A stretch of 64,000 bases of DNA from Daldinia sp. FL1419 (taxonomy: Eukaryota > Ascomycota > Sordariomycetes > Xylariales > Hypoxylaceae), in NCBI GenBank assembly GCA_025201765.1, contig MU623404.1, forward strand, positions 124,001-188,000, given 5' to 3'. The stretch's first letter is position 1. The number at the start of each line of letters is the position of its first letter. The notes under the pieces are model-generated. The model saw nothing but the letters and a program-made list of their open reading frames with translations. It searched no databases and was not told the DNA's origin. The translations under genes were made by a program, and so were the position numbers. This document shows positions 12,125-23,481 of the stretch, piece by piece.

Positions 12125-13629
12125 GGGTATGCTGGCCAAGGTATATATATCTTGTGTAAGAAAGGAAGAGCATACATATGCACGTCTGCGCAACTCGGGC
12201 TTTTCTCCCGGCGACCTTATCTGGCCGAAGGAGCAGGCGGGTGGAAAGTCAAGCAGTTGTATACTAGGATACTAACCTAGTATACTGGTATACCGCCGTA
12301 CCGCGCGACGGGGTAGAGTACCTACCTAGGTAGATTCGACGTTTCCCCCATCACGCAATACACAGTGTCCGAGAGGTCGGATAAGCCAACACCGCCTGCT
12401 CGGTACCGTCAGGCACATCAAGTCGCAATGGTTGAAGGGTTGCACGACGTACGACGTACGACCGCCCGTTTTATTTCGGTTTTCCCAACTCTGTGGAACC
12501 TCCTCGGCAAAGGAGACCGTCCCATTGGGCTGGATGGCATAGCGTTGTATGTGGACTGCGTCGTGGCGGCGCAGTAAGCAAACAGATTTACGCTCTTTGC
12601 ATGAGATACGCAAACAACCAGTCGACCAGAAAAAGAACAGGATAGGAGGATAGGGGGATAGGAGGGGAAGATGAGAAGGATTGCCTAACTTTCTATGCCT
12701 CCTTGTTACCCTTACATCTCTGTTCAACCCACAGTTACGAATCATATCTTCTCGTTATCGACCAAAGTGAATAGGCCAGAATAGTGCGCACTCTCACATA
12801 ACTATAGTTGTGACCTGCATTAAATATATGGAATTGGGTAGACGAAAAAGAAAGCTGGGGCTTAATCGGCTAGAGGATCCTAAGTTTACAAGAGACGATC
12901 GTGTCAGCCAAATAGGTTGAGAGACTTGTAGGATTCCTGTAGTTAACCAGACTGCATCGAAATGACGCCACGTTCGAATAGACGGCATTTATGATTTGTT
13001 ATAAATTTTATTATAACTTCCACGTATTCCGCACAAAAAAAAAAACTCAGTTCTGATATCTTCGCCCAGCGTTCAACCCGCCGCAATAGCCCACGTCCTA
13101 TCCGCCGCAGGATTCCCAATTCTAAGTAGCAAGAAAGTACAAATACGAGAGGCCCAAAGTGAAGTTCCTCAGGCTTGCCGCCATGGAACAAAGGGGTATA
13201 TGTTTCGATGTAGACTCTAGGGTTTAGGTATCCCCAAAGACGATGATAAGGGCGTAGAAAACCACGGTACTTTCTGCCATTTTCATTGCTGAGATCTCCT
13301 TCCTTGTCCCTTTCTGTACTTTGAATAATATCGTATCCCATCGCGTCGTACCGTAGATGATGCCGAACCAAAATGAAGAAACGCCACGCTCACCCGCGCC
13401 TTGCCAGGAGGGCGGTTTACTACCAGATAGTTGCCCGAATTTTATTACATATAAAAAAAAGCATGATATGACAAGCCTGCTCTAAGAGGCTTCTATGGCA
13501 CCGTTTCTAAGTAGATTCGGGTTGGCCTGAATAATAAAGAATTTGGCACCTATGATGCTGCCAAAGGTGCTCTGACCGATGCTTCAACCAAGGTGCCAGG
13601 ATATTTGGACAAAAAAGACATTGCGAAAC

Positions 13630-16600
13630 CTAGTCGTCTGCTAGTTTGGCAAAATGTTTAGACCATAGCCATCCAACTAGGTTGTTAGGGTCGTCCTGAT
13701 TCTTGGCGAGCCATAACTCGCCCTTTTCTGCTATGACATCGAATATCTATACATTATGTTAGCAGAAATTTCGCCTTCCTGGTTACGATCTACATACCTC
13801 TCCTGCCTGGTACGTTAAGTAAGGGTACCCAGCTTCATGCTTAGTAGTTTCGATATTAAATTCAAATAGAGAAGCAGCTAGCCAGAGGACATTGTATCCA
13901 TTAATAGGTTGTCGCTCCCGAGAAGAAGCCCGAGAAGACGCTTGAGATGGTCGAGGGAGCCGTTCTTGGCTATCGGACGGGGGAAGTGCAGATTGAAAGA
14001 GACCTGAATAACGCTGATTCTCGGCAGATTGATGCGGAGATGGATGTATCGAATTAGAATAACCTCTGGCATGTGCGTTCGAATCCATACTTTGCCTTGG
14101 GGCACTAGTCGAGTCATAACTTTGGCCCGTTCCAGGTCGCACGGATGTTGGTCCCACAGGACGAGAGATTACAGATGAATCAGGAGTATGGAGCGAGCCG
14201 GACCCTGGACGTCCTGGAGTATTAATCCCGGCGTAGTAGTCACGGTAATAATATTGATGAGGACTTGGAATGGAAGCAGTGGTTGGTGAAATGGTGAACT
14301 GGCCGCTATGACGTTTCATGAAGTCGGGGGTAGGTAGAGTCGGAGCCGTATCACCGCTATTCAAAGACAGCCCTCGGCCGCGAGGTGAAAGATCCGCGGG
14401 CCTCAGACGAAGACGTGCAAAGGATTCGTCGGTGCTGATCGATTGGGAAGGACGACCTTTAGAGGCCGGATTTACGATGCCAATCGTGTTGATTTGTTCG
14501 TCTTGGAATTTGTAGTCACGCTGGAACGTAGAGATGATATCGTTAATTTCTGGCACTTCGGAGTCCTCGAGGACCACTTTGACCTTCTCTTTCCAAATGG
14601 CGAACCATTGAGTTTGTATGTTGACGAAATTAGCCAGACAAATCTTGCCAACCTTTTCTGTCAACGCTGATAGCATGGGCAGTTCCTTTTTCAAAGCCTC
14701 ATTCAAAGCTTCGTACTGCTCAGCACATTCGGAAAGCTGTTTGTCGACTTTCTTACCACTCTTCTTCAATTGAACCGATTTCTCATAGTCTATTCGGCGT
14801 TTGCCCCGCTTTTTCATGGCGAGTGACGGGTTGCCATACGACTTGATTACCATCTCGAAAGGCTCAATGACTTGCTTCCTTACTTTGGAGAGCTATAACT
14901 CTTAGTTAGTTTCACGTAAAAATGATGGGCAAGGGGGAAATGTAACTGACATGATCCTCCAAAGCAACTTTCTCGATATCTCTCATAGACACATTGAAGC
15001 GGACCCATTTGCTTTCAATCTCAGGGTGGGGTGATGGCTGAAGCCGCATAACAAGCTCCATTGAAGACAAGTACTGTAAAAATTCGTGGACATATTCAGT
15101 GACCTGTCTTGTATAGAACTCGACATCCCTAAGAACAACTTGCAATCGGAGGTAGTCGTCACCGAACCGCTCATGAAGCTTAAGATATTCCGGGTCTTCT
15201 GCAGGTTTGTGTGTAGCTTGTAGCTTATCGACTCTTTTACCGAAGGCCCTGGCTAGGCCAGCTCTGACATCGGAGTCCTTGCGTTTCCTACTAACTATTT
15301 GTCCGACTAATTCGAAATTCTTCTTTGTTTTATTGATTTCTTCTATAGCATTATATAGACCGACTTTAGCGGATTCAAGAAAGGGGCGGTCCGGATGGTC
15401 TGCTGGTGTTTCGGAGAGAAGTTGAATAAGAAGAGTTGGATATTTTGTGATCCTTTGCATTGGCTTGATAAGGAGGGAGTCTAGATTCCATGCCTTGGTC
15501 AAGTCCATCGCAACCGCATTGCATTCGTCTAGCCAAACTTTCACTGTGGGGTCCTCCTGAATCTCGATGAGTCGTTTTGCGGCATGATCACTATTCTTAA
15601 GGAAAGTTTCATGCACTTCTTTCATCTTCTCTAAGTTGCGGGTGAAGACAGGGCCGAGTGACGTCTGTCTGTCTCTTTCGTCGTTCAGATGGCCCGTGGC
15701 GGTTGTGGTTGTCACCGAAAGAGTTGTGCCGTCAGGAAGAGTAGAAGATTCCTTGGGCAATTGGGTTCGTTGGCCTTTAGGTGTATATACGGTGGAGACA
15801 CCGGCCTTAAGCTCCGCTAGGAAGCCGGAATGGAATTTGATTATCTCGTCGGTATTGCGGAAAATTAATTTAATAGTTTTATCATCAAGTCTCGGGCAAG
15901 CTTCAGCTGTCCCTTTGTATATCTCCTCAACAATGTTCATATCCCTAGTGAAGAATGCTTCGGTATCAATCAACTCCTTAATAGTCTCGAGGCGACGGAA
16001 TAATCGTTTCCTTTCTTCTGACGAAAGCCCTACATTGCCTTCACCCTGGCTTATACTTTCGGCAAGGGTTTGTTGGCTGTCTAGCAAAACCGTCCGAGCT
16101 GGAAAGCCTTCGGTAATTTCGAGGGAACCTTTGTAAAGAGTGCGTGAGCCGGATTCGGATGGGTCATAATCTTCACTTTCCCTCCTTAAAGGATCTATGG
16201 AGAATATGCTTCGGTCATCCTTTCCGACTTGCACATAGCTGTTTGGTCTCGTGTCATCGAAGTATTCACTCTGTGCCTCAGAGCTAGGGAATTCGCGTAG
16301 TGACCCCTCGGCGGGAGGGGGCGGCGGCGCATGGTCCGGTATAACTGGGATGGCGCTCTCTTTATGCTCAGTATAGTCGACTACAAACCCGCCTCCGGTG
16401 TTAAGTTCGGGGAGTTGATGTGAAACATGACATGCCGGCTCGGGATCTTGAAGCTCATTGGTAGGCATATCAGAACTGCAAGGAGTCTCGCTAGGGTTTT
16501 GTTCGTACTGATATTGGTGTGATGAAGAACTAGACCCCGACATTGAGCCATCGTCATGATAGGTAGAATCCCGATTTTGCAGACTCTGGTTCCTTAGCTC

Positions 16601-19600
16601 ATAGTCAGAGTACGCCTCTTGACTATTAATCGAGTAGTCAGTCCAAACCGTAGTTTGGCTTGCTCTATTCATCGAATCTGATGTTCTTGGTACCGTAAGA
16701 CTCGGAGCAGTGCCCATGGTCCTTCGGGACTCTAGGGAGAAACGTGAATCCTCCATGGTCTGCTGCCCTAGGCTGATGATATCATTTTCTTCTACTCTCT
16801 TAGGGCTAGAGTCTCGAGGGATGGATGCTGTGGAATCCTTGATTATTGGGCCGACGAAGAATTCTTCAATCTCACTTAGACCAGCACTCGGACCGCCTTG
16901 CTCACTATTATAGGAATGTTTACGAGATAAATCAGGCGGTTTGAGCTGAGAACTATTCTCTTTTAAATTTTGTGTTCCTGGGAAGGTTGGATACGCCGGC
17001 TCGCCGAGGCCAGATTCCGGGAGCGGAAAATCCGAACCACGACCAATTATTGTGACCTTTGTATGATACGGCTCGGATGGAAGTGGCTGTGGGGAGTATT
17101 CATCGTCATTATCGTCGTCATATGTACCCGGAATATCGTGGCTTCTTGGACTCTCGCTTGCAGGCGGTGGGGGCTCTTGCGGCAGTAAATGTGTCTCTGT
17201 CGACGCATCCAACGAGATATTAATTGAGAAGCGGTCGCCATTGGAGTACTCATCGTCGAACGGAGATCGGTACTCTGTTTTCGAGTACGTTTTAGTGTAA
17301 TCGTCGTCGTCGTCTACTTTAACGCCCAGTCGCACGGGAATTTCTTGTACTGGTGGGTCTATTTGTGGCTCGACATCAAACTCGGTGGTGTTCGAGATAG
17401 CTGAAGGCGGTGCTTCGTCTTGGTCCTCTATGCTTCCCACAGCTGGAAAACTTCCAGGTATACCGAGTGTTGGCGAGTCTTTCTCGACTACTCCTACGTC
17501 CGTTATTTCTGTAAGGTTACCCCGATCAGGCTGTGCAACATTCGTTGCTATTGTTAACGCCGCTTGCTCTGAAGCTGACATGTCACTATCTGTTGGAGTT
17601 TGAATATCATTGTGCCTTGGCTCCTGCTGGTTCATTTCCTCTAGGCGCTTCGTTTCAACGGCTAGTCGAACCTTTTCCGCAGCTTCAGCCTCGGCCTTGG
17701 CCTTAGCTTCCTCCCTCCGCTTCTTCTCATCGGCTGCCTTTCTAGCTGCCGTCCGAGCCTCGCTTTCTCGGATGGATTTTGTATAAGATAACTTGATCTG
17801 CTCTCGTCGAGACTCGAAATCAATCGGGCCCATCGATATTTTCCGTCTCCGCGAGCTAGGCTCATTAAAACGTATGCCCGTCCGAGAGTCCTGATGCGAC
17901 GGTGATCGGCCTCGTTCGACAGCCTTCATTCTCGAGCTGGCGGTGGTTGCGGAGGAAACTGGCTGGCGCGGTCGTGAGCTTCGTAGTGGCGGAGATAATT
18001 TTGGGGGAGGTGCAGATATGTACGCGTTAAGCCTCGTGCTACTATTTGGGGTCACGGAGCCCAAACGGTTTGGCCGTCTTGTCGTGGAACTAGAGCTACT
18101 ACTAGGTGTCTTTGCTCGTGTAGTGGTTATTGACTTGGAAGACTTTCCCTGGATAGCAGGGCGTCGCAGCGTAGACGGCGAATTCGATCGCGTCGATGTT
18201 GGACTGGAAGAACCTGACGGGCTGTTAAGTTTTCGCACCGAGACGGGCAATCTCGAACTCGTCGATGGTGGGCCCCGATCTTTGTGGGGTCTTGAGTTCG
18301 AAGCCTGAGGTTTTTGCGACGGCGCTGGGCCCGGCTTAGTTCCAGCGACGTCGCTCTGCGACCGGTTGTGGGCCTTAGCGGATTTTAGAGCTTTCGTTTC
18401 GGTGTCGTCATGAGTCGCGGGGCTTCCATTTACGCTACGGTACCAATCGCTAGGCGAAGGAGGTTCAACATCGGTGTGGGAAAAACTCCTTTGTCGCAGG
18501 CCCCTCGGATTGTGGATATTTGAATCTGAGGTTCGTCTGGCTCGCACGCCCTCAATACCATAGCCTGCTGCACCCGTGTCCAGCTCGCCGGGCGCTATTT
18601 CCCCAAAAAGAAGGCCGTGAGATTGGGGAACTGGTGGGATTGAGCCCGGCGAAGCTGGTGCAAGACTGTTTAAAGATTTTGACGCTTGGGTGTGCGACCC
18701 AGTTGAAACTCGAGGCTTTGCTATACGACTGGCAAAGGACTGTGGATTACTGGATAATTGGTCTTCGGGAACCGATTTATTCCGTTGCGTTGCTCGCACC
18801 CCAGCCGACGATCCTGCTCCAGACTCCAAATCACGCGTCACAGACGTCCGCAACGTCGTATACGACGGTTGTCCATTTGTTGAAGAGCCACTTACTTTAC
18901 GATATCTAGGAGACGACGATGCTTCTCTAGCTGGAATACGCGGGACGGTCTTGGATGCAGCAGAACTGCTTCCCTGCGCCCCATTTTGGTCGAACCTCCT
19001 CTTCAAATCTTTTACGCTGGGCTGACGTCCGTTGCGGCCCCCATGTGTAGCGTTGGTTGTGGTCCTCGATTTTGAAGTACCACTAGGCTGTTTGTCGTCG
19101 ATGGGGGCCGACACAGAGCGCACAGTCGGTCTCACACCGGGCCGCGTTGAAGAAGTAGCGGGGTGCCTCGGAGCCGTACCACTTCCGTTTGATCGTGACG
19201 GAAGATTCTGATCTTGTTTTGGGGCGGGCAGGGTTGACGCCATCAATTCGTCGTGGGCCGGACCTGGCACAGACGGGTGGACGCCACGATAAGTTCTATA
19301 GAAATCGTCCGGATCTATGACGGCCACGGGCTCGGCATTCGTCGCGTTCGCATGGACGGCTTGAAAGTTACTTGAGGCATAGGACGCAAATTCCGACGAA
19401 GGTAGCACAGAGTTTTGGCCGAGGTTGGTGTCGTAATCGTAATCGTCGTAATGGGAGGAGTCGAATGCTGCTGGATTAGAATCTAGATGAGCTTGGTATT
19501 GCTGCTGCTGATGTTGTAAGTGTTCAAGTTGGTGTTGTTGGTCGTAGTGGTGGTAATAGTCATGTTGATGTTGCTGCTGCTGCTGTTGGTGGTGATGGTG

Positions 19601-19693
19601 GTGGTGGTGCTGTCTGGTTGGACTTAGACTTGACTGGGATTCAAAATTATGGGCTGCCAACGTCGCACCAAGGGGTTCCTCCTCTTCCTGCAT
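13630..19693 (-). CDS. DH-BAR-SH3 Rho guanine-nucleotide exchange factor (Tuba/Gef1-like)
   Basis: Three exons: 14951-19693, 13798-14892 and 13630-13746, giving 1984 aa. The introns (58 and 51 bp) have GTCAGT and GTATGT donors. The N-terminal 1200 or so residues are disordered, Ser/Pro-rich, with a His/Gln/Tyr tract near the start and a charged Ala/Lys/Glu-rich helical stretch near aa 640-690. The DH (RhoGEF) domain begins near aa 1228 with KRLFRRLETIKELIDTE and includes LLIKPMQRITKYPTLLIQLL, the most conserved helix of DH domains. A BAR-like helical region follows (aa about 1480-1730), then a disordered linker and an SH3 domain at the C-terminus (ALYDY-like LAASLFEFN, later NLVGWLWSKHF). The DH-BAR order is that of fission yeast Gef1 and animal Tuba/DNMBP, so the substrate is probably Cdc42, acting in polarity or septation. 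The GTPase choice is inferred. Confidence 0.92.
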
Positions 19694-22600
19694 TTTCTGG
19701 ACATCACCCTGGCATTCAGGCGCCGACAGATATCGTACAAGACAAATGGAGTGCGTAGGTAGGTTGGACCGAGCAAGGGTTCTGTATCCTAGGCTACGTT
19801 GTCGAATAACCTTGAGTTTGCCTCGAACCTATCTAGGCTAAGGGCAACTTAGGTTTTCGAGCTTACGAGCAATTAGATGCTAATTGGCAATAGTGAGGTA
19901 GCGAGGTAGCAACAGGTAGCAACAGGTAGCAGCAAGGAGTGTGGGGGAGGGCGGGCTTGCAAGCTTGCAAGCGTGTAAGCGTGTAAGCGTACCGGCCGAT
20001 GGCAATCGAAAAGATTTTCGAAAGAGCCATTCGATGAGGTCCTAGGAAATCCTGGGATGTGAAGACCCGCCCCTGGTAAAAGGGTTGCAAGCTGTTTGGC
20101 TATGTGAAAATTGTATTCCGAGTTGCGAGGTTGATGCGCTGGCAACCTGGCAACCTTAGCATGCAAGATGATTTGGTGAGAACAGTTTTGGGTGGATGAG
20201 AAAGCGGTACAAGAAGTTCGATTGCTCTAGATTAACTACTAAGATTAACGACTAAGGTGACGGCTTCTCTTGGTGCATTGATTCTGGTCAGGTCTAGTTG
20301 CATTTTGGATGCATTTTGGATGCATTTTGGTGCATTTAGTTTTACAAGGTTCAAGGTGTGAAAGTTCAAAATGCTGTAACTTGCAAGAAAGCTGAGGACT
20401 ACCCTTGCCCACCAAGGCTTACCTACGTAGGGTAATTACCTCTTTGTAAGTTACCTCCTACCTAGCAGTCTAGTGTAGGTACCGACTTGATGCTACTTGC
20501 CCAGGTAATTAACCTGCTTACCTGGTTTTAGTATGGGGGAGTCGCTAGGCCAATATTGTACAGAGCAGTTAGGTACCTGTTATCTTGATACGGGTTAGGG
20601 TAGGGGCCTCCACAGCACTTCGTATCTTCGTCTAGCCCTCTTCTGGGACTTGGCCTAATAATTCAGGTTTACGCGGGTCCTCTACCTACCAAAGTAGGCA
20701 AGTACGTAGATACCTATCTAGGATCGCGGATCTTAAGAATTGTGAACTTGGGGATACGAAGATGTGAAATTTAAGGATAAATACAATTTAGCTGAATCGT
20801 AACCTTGGAATCCATCGAAGCCTTCGAAGAAGATTGACTTTATTTAAGTGGTGGAATAGTCCAAGGCCCGTAGAACCGTTTGACTGCATAACGATCAAAC
20901 GGTTGGAGATTCATACTTGCGGGTTTTTTTCCATGCGTGAAGATAAAATAAACCATGGTTCTTGTATGGACTTGATTAAATATTTATAAGTGACGTATGC
21001 AAATATCTATCTAATTTGGAGATCGGATAGAAAATATGTCGACCTCATATCATTGAAGAGAATAAAAATCATAAATGGATATGATGATACCTATGATGTT
21101 GCCCGTTATTAAGCGAGACCTTCCCCTTGGGCCATTCTTAAGCGTAAAATAACGATGCTTTTACTTCTTCTGGTGATGAAGGACCGCGGGTGTACTTCAT
21201 TTACTTCCCCTGCGACATGAAGCAGCACATGTGGCAATGTCTTAGTAGGCTGACTTATAAGCGGGAAGACGAGCCTTTTAAGCTTAAAATGATCTCAAAT
21301 AAATCGTAAATCGTAAATCATAAATCGCGATTTACAAGCTAGATACCGTATTCAATAGATAAATCGTACCTGGGAACCTAAAGTAATCCCCTTGAGGTAA
21401 TTCCCTCAAAGTCATCACGATGGCCATTACGGCGACCACGGTGAAATGACTACTGACTTCGATCTTGGACAATTGAATGATAACATATATCGATAATGAC
21501 TCAACGTGCATATGTATTTCCGTCGTCTTCCGTGGCCGGCGGTAACTCAATACAACATAGGTAGTAAGTATCCGTTCCCGATGGGTAGCTTCAATGTTAG
21601 TCTCGGAACAAAAATTTTAAAATTTTTTTTCTGGATGAAGAGACCAAATTTGACCAGCCGGCGGTGGGATACGGCATAAATTCAGACAGGAGTGCATGCA
21701 GCTTGCATGATTCTGTAATTTCATCGTAACCACTCACTCGTTCGCATTGCCGGAAAACTAAATCAGCAGAAACGAAGCCACACACTATATGTTAGACTGG
21801 TTTGTCCGACGACGCCATAATGGACTTTGCTTATACCTAGGTATGGTCTGACGAGGTTGGATGGAAGGTGGTAAGCCTCATTAGCGATGTACATACGTAC
21901 CAATATATATATACCTATGTCCATATATATATGCCTACCTATGGAGGTGCCTGCCTGCCATGTGTAGATGTTAATGTTACCGTACTTGGGGATAACTGAC
22001 GGATGTATCAGGCCCCAATCCTGAGGGAAAATGTAAGGGGCAAACCTGACAATTGACGAATTGCCCCTATCGAGGACAAGATTAAACTTAGACCCCTATT
22101 ACGACTCTGGAATTGGCGGCCCTTATTCGTCCCCGGTATTTTCATCTTGCATTGGAAGCCATACCTTTCGGATCAATCCAATGGACAATTCAAAGTGGCT
22201 CTGGCGATGCTTTCTCCTAAGTACTACCTAACGTGAGGTGTTATGGTAAATAGGTACGTTACCAATATCGTCTTGGACTGTTTGGTATGTACATTCTTAA
22301 GACATCTTAGGCTTGATTAAACCCGGTCGGTGAGGATTAGCGAACCAATCTGGTAGGACAAAATATGCAAGTTAAATTACAAGTTGTAACTACCAATAGG
22401 GCCAACATGTCAAGGTAACAAGTCAAACACTTTTTTTTCTCTCCCCTCGATGTCCAATGCGAATCTAAGTAGAGCCCAACCTAGAATCCGGCCGAGTTTA
22501 ACAAAGGAAGAAAGCCGACTGCCGGAAGATATTATTACCTGGTCGTGTAGTATGGATCAGAGGGAGAAAGATGTCGTATTTTCTAGTTAACGTTACAGGA

Positions 22601-23481
22601 TGAAACCCTTACTTGATGCATCACCTAGGTACCTAGGTAATCGAAGGTCTGACTTTAGGTGGTTGGCATAAATAAACATATATTATCATTTTTAAGGTGG
22701 ACGTGGTACCTATATGCGTAGAATTAGACTACCTAGGTAGGTATCTGAGATTTCAATCGAGAATAAAGTAGAGATTTGGCAGATAAGCGAGGGCGAAACA
22801 GGTAAAGTTAACCTACAGGATATGAAGGTTCTTACGGGAGAGATCAGAGATATTAGAGATATTAGGTTAAGAGATATGAATGGTTCATGTAGAATTGGTC
22901 ATCTTAAACTTTAGTTAGGTAGTTAGTGGTAACTACCTACATAGTTAGAGTAACTACCCGCTATTTCTTTTGGAGATGAACTAGAACCGCTACCTAATCT
23001 CTAGCGCACGGTTACATAGGTCTCCCGTCCGGAGCCGCGTCGGGTGGGTTGAATCAATTTCATGGTACCTAGGTACCTCAGGTACCTTGACAATTTACCA
23101 CGCTGCTGCCACGCTGCTGCCACGCTGCTACGTTCTTTCTACCACAACATGGAACCACAATAACCACAATAAACCATGGAAGATACCTACATGTACCTAC
23201 CACATTTGGTACCTCATTCACATGTTGCACATACCCGTGGACTTATATGTGCGTAACCCATAACCCATGGCAGTAACCCATGGCGGTAACCCATCACGCT
23301 CCATTACGTACATCGCGTGTGCACGGATTCTTGACTGCACACGCGTCTATTCGAACCATCCTATGAACAAATCCGGAGTCGAGTTGTAGTTCTTCCTAAC
23401 CACCTCCCCTGCTAGTCAGGCGACTTCGAACTCGATACGAACGCCACAACTCGCATTACGAGGGCATAATGAGTTCACACG
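19694..23481. other. 3.8-kb spacer between divergently transcribed RhoGEF and TERT genes
   Basis: Both promoters should lie here. No frame shows a known domain. Local repeats include AGGTAGCAAC and GCTTGCAA/GCGTGTAA units at 19890-19990, a GCATTTTGGAT array at 20300-20338 and a CACGCTGCTGC triplicate at 23099-23132. CCTAGGTACC-type palindromes occur repeatedly (for example near 22627, 22731 and 23064). Confidence 0.5.
23254..23293 (+). promoter_or_regulatory. Cluster of four TAACCC motifs upstream of TERT
   Basis: TAACCCA occurs at 23254, 23261, 23274 and 23287, about 190-230 bp before the TERT start codon. Two copies sit in a 13-bp direct repeat (TAACCCATGGCRG). The complementary strand reads GGGTTA, a permutation of the fungal telomere repeat TTAGGG, so Myb/telobox factors of the Tbf1/Teb1 kind could bind. 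Function is inferred from sequence only. Confidence 0.4.

Larger units (their letters stand above)
5661..13629. other. 8-kb gene-poor region upstream of velB and downstream of the RhoGEF gene
   Basis: Both flanking genes are on the minus strand, so this block is the upstream side of velB. I found no frame with a recognisable domain. The plus strand is strikingly pyrimidine-rich between about 8900 and 11000, which creates long but low-complexity open frames. Simple repeats are frequent: G11 at 6526-6536, C17 at 10965-10981 and several tandem arrays listed separately. It may contain a long velB leader or non-coding transcripts; that is inference only. Confidence 0.5.

Noticed and set aside
12943..13371. 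142-codon minus-strand open frame downstream of the RhoGEF gene
   Set aside because: It contains a run of A bases read as part of the protein, matches no family I know, and sits in the RhoGEF 3' flank. It could be a lineage-specific gene but nothing beyond openness supports it.
20585..20605. GGGTTAGGGTAGGGG as telomere repeat or telomerase RNA template
   Set aside because: Only about one and a half repeat units. There is no array, and a template RNA cannot be recognised from such a short match.
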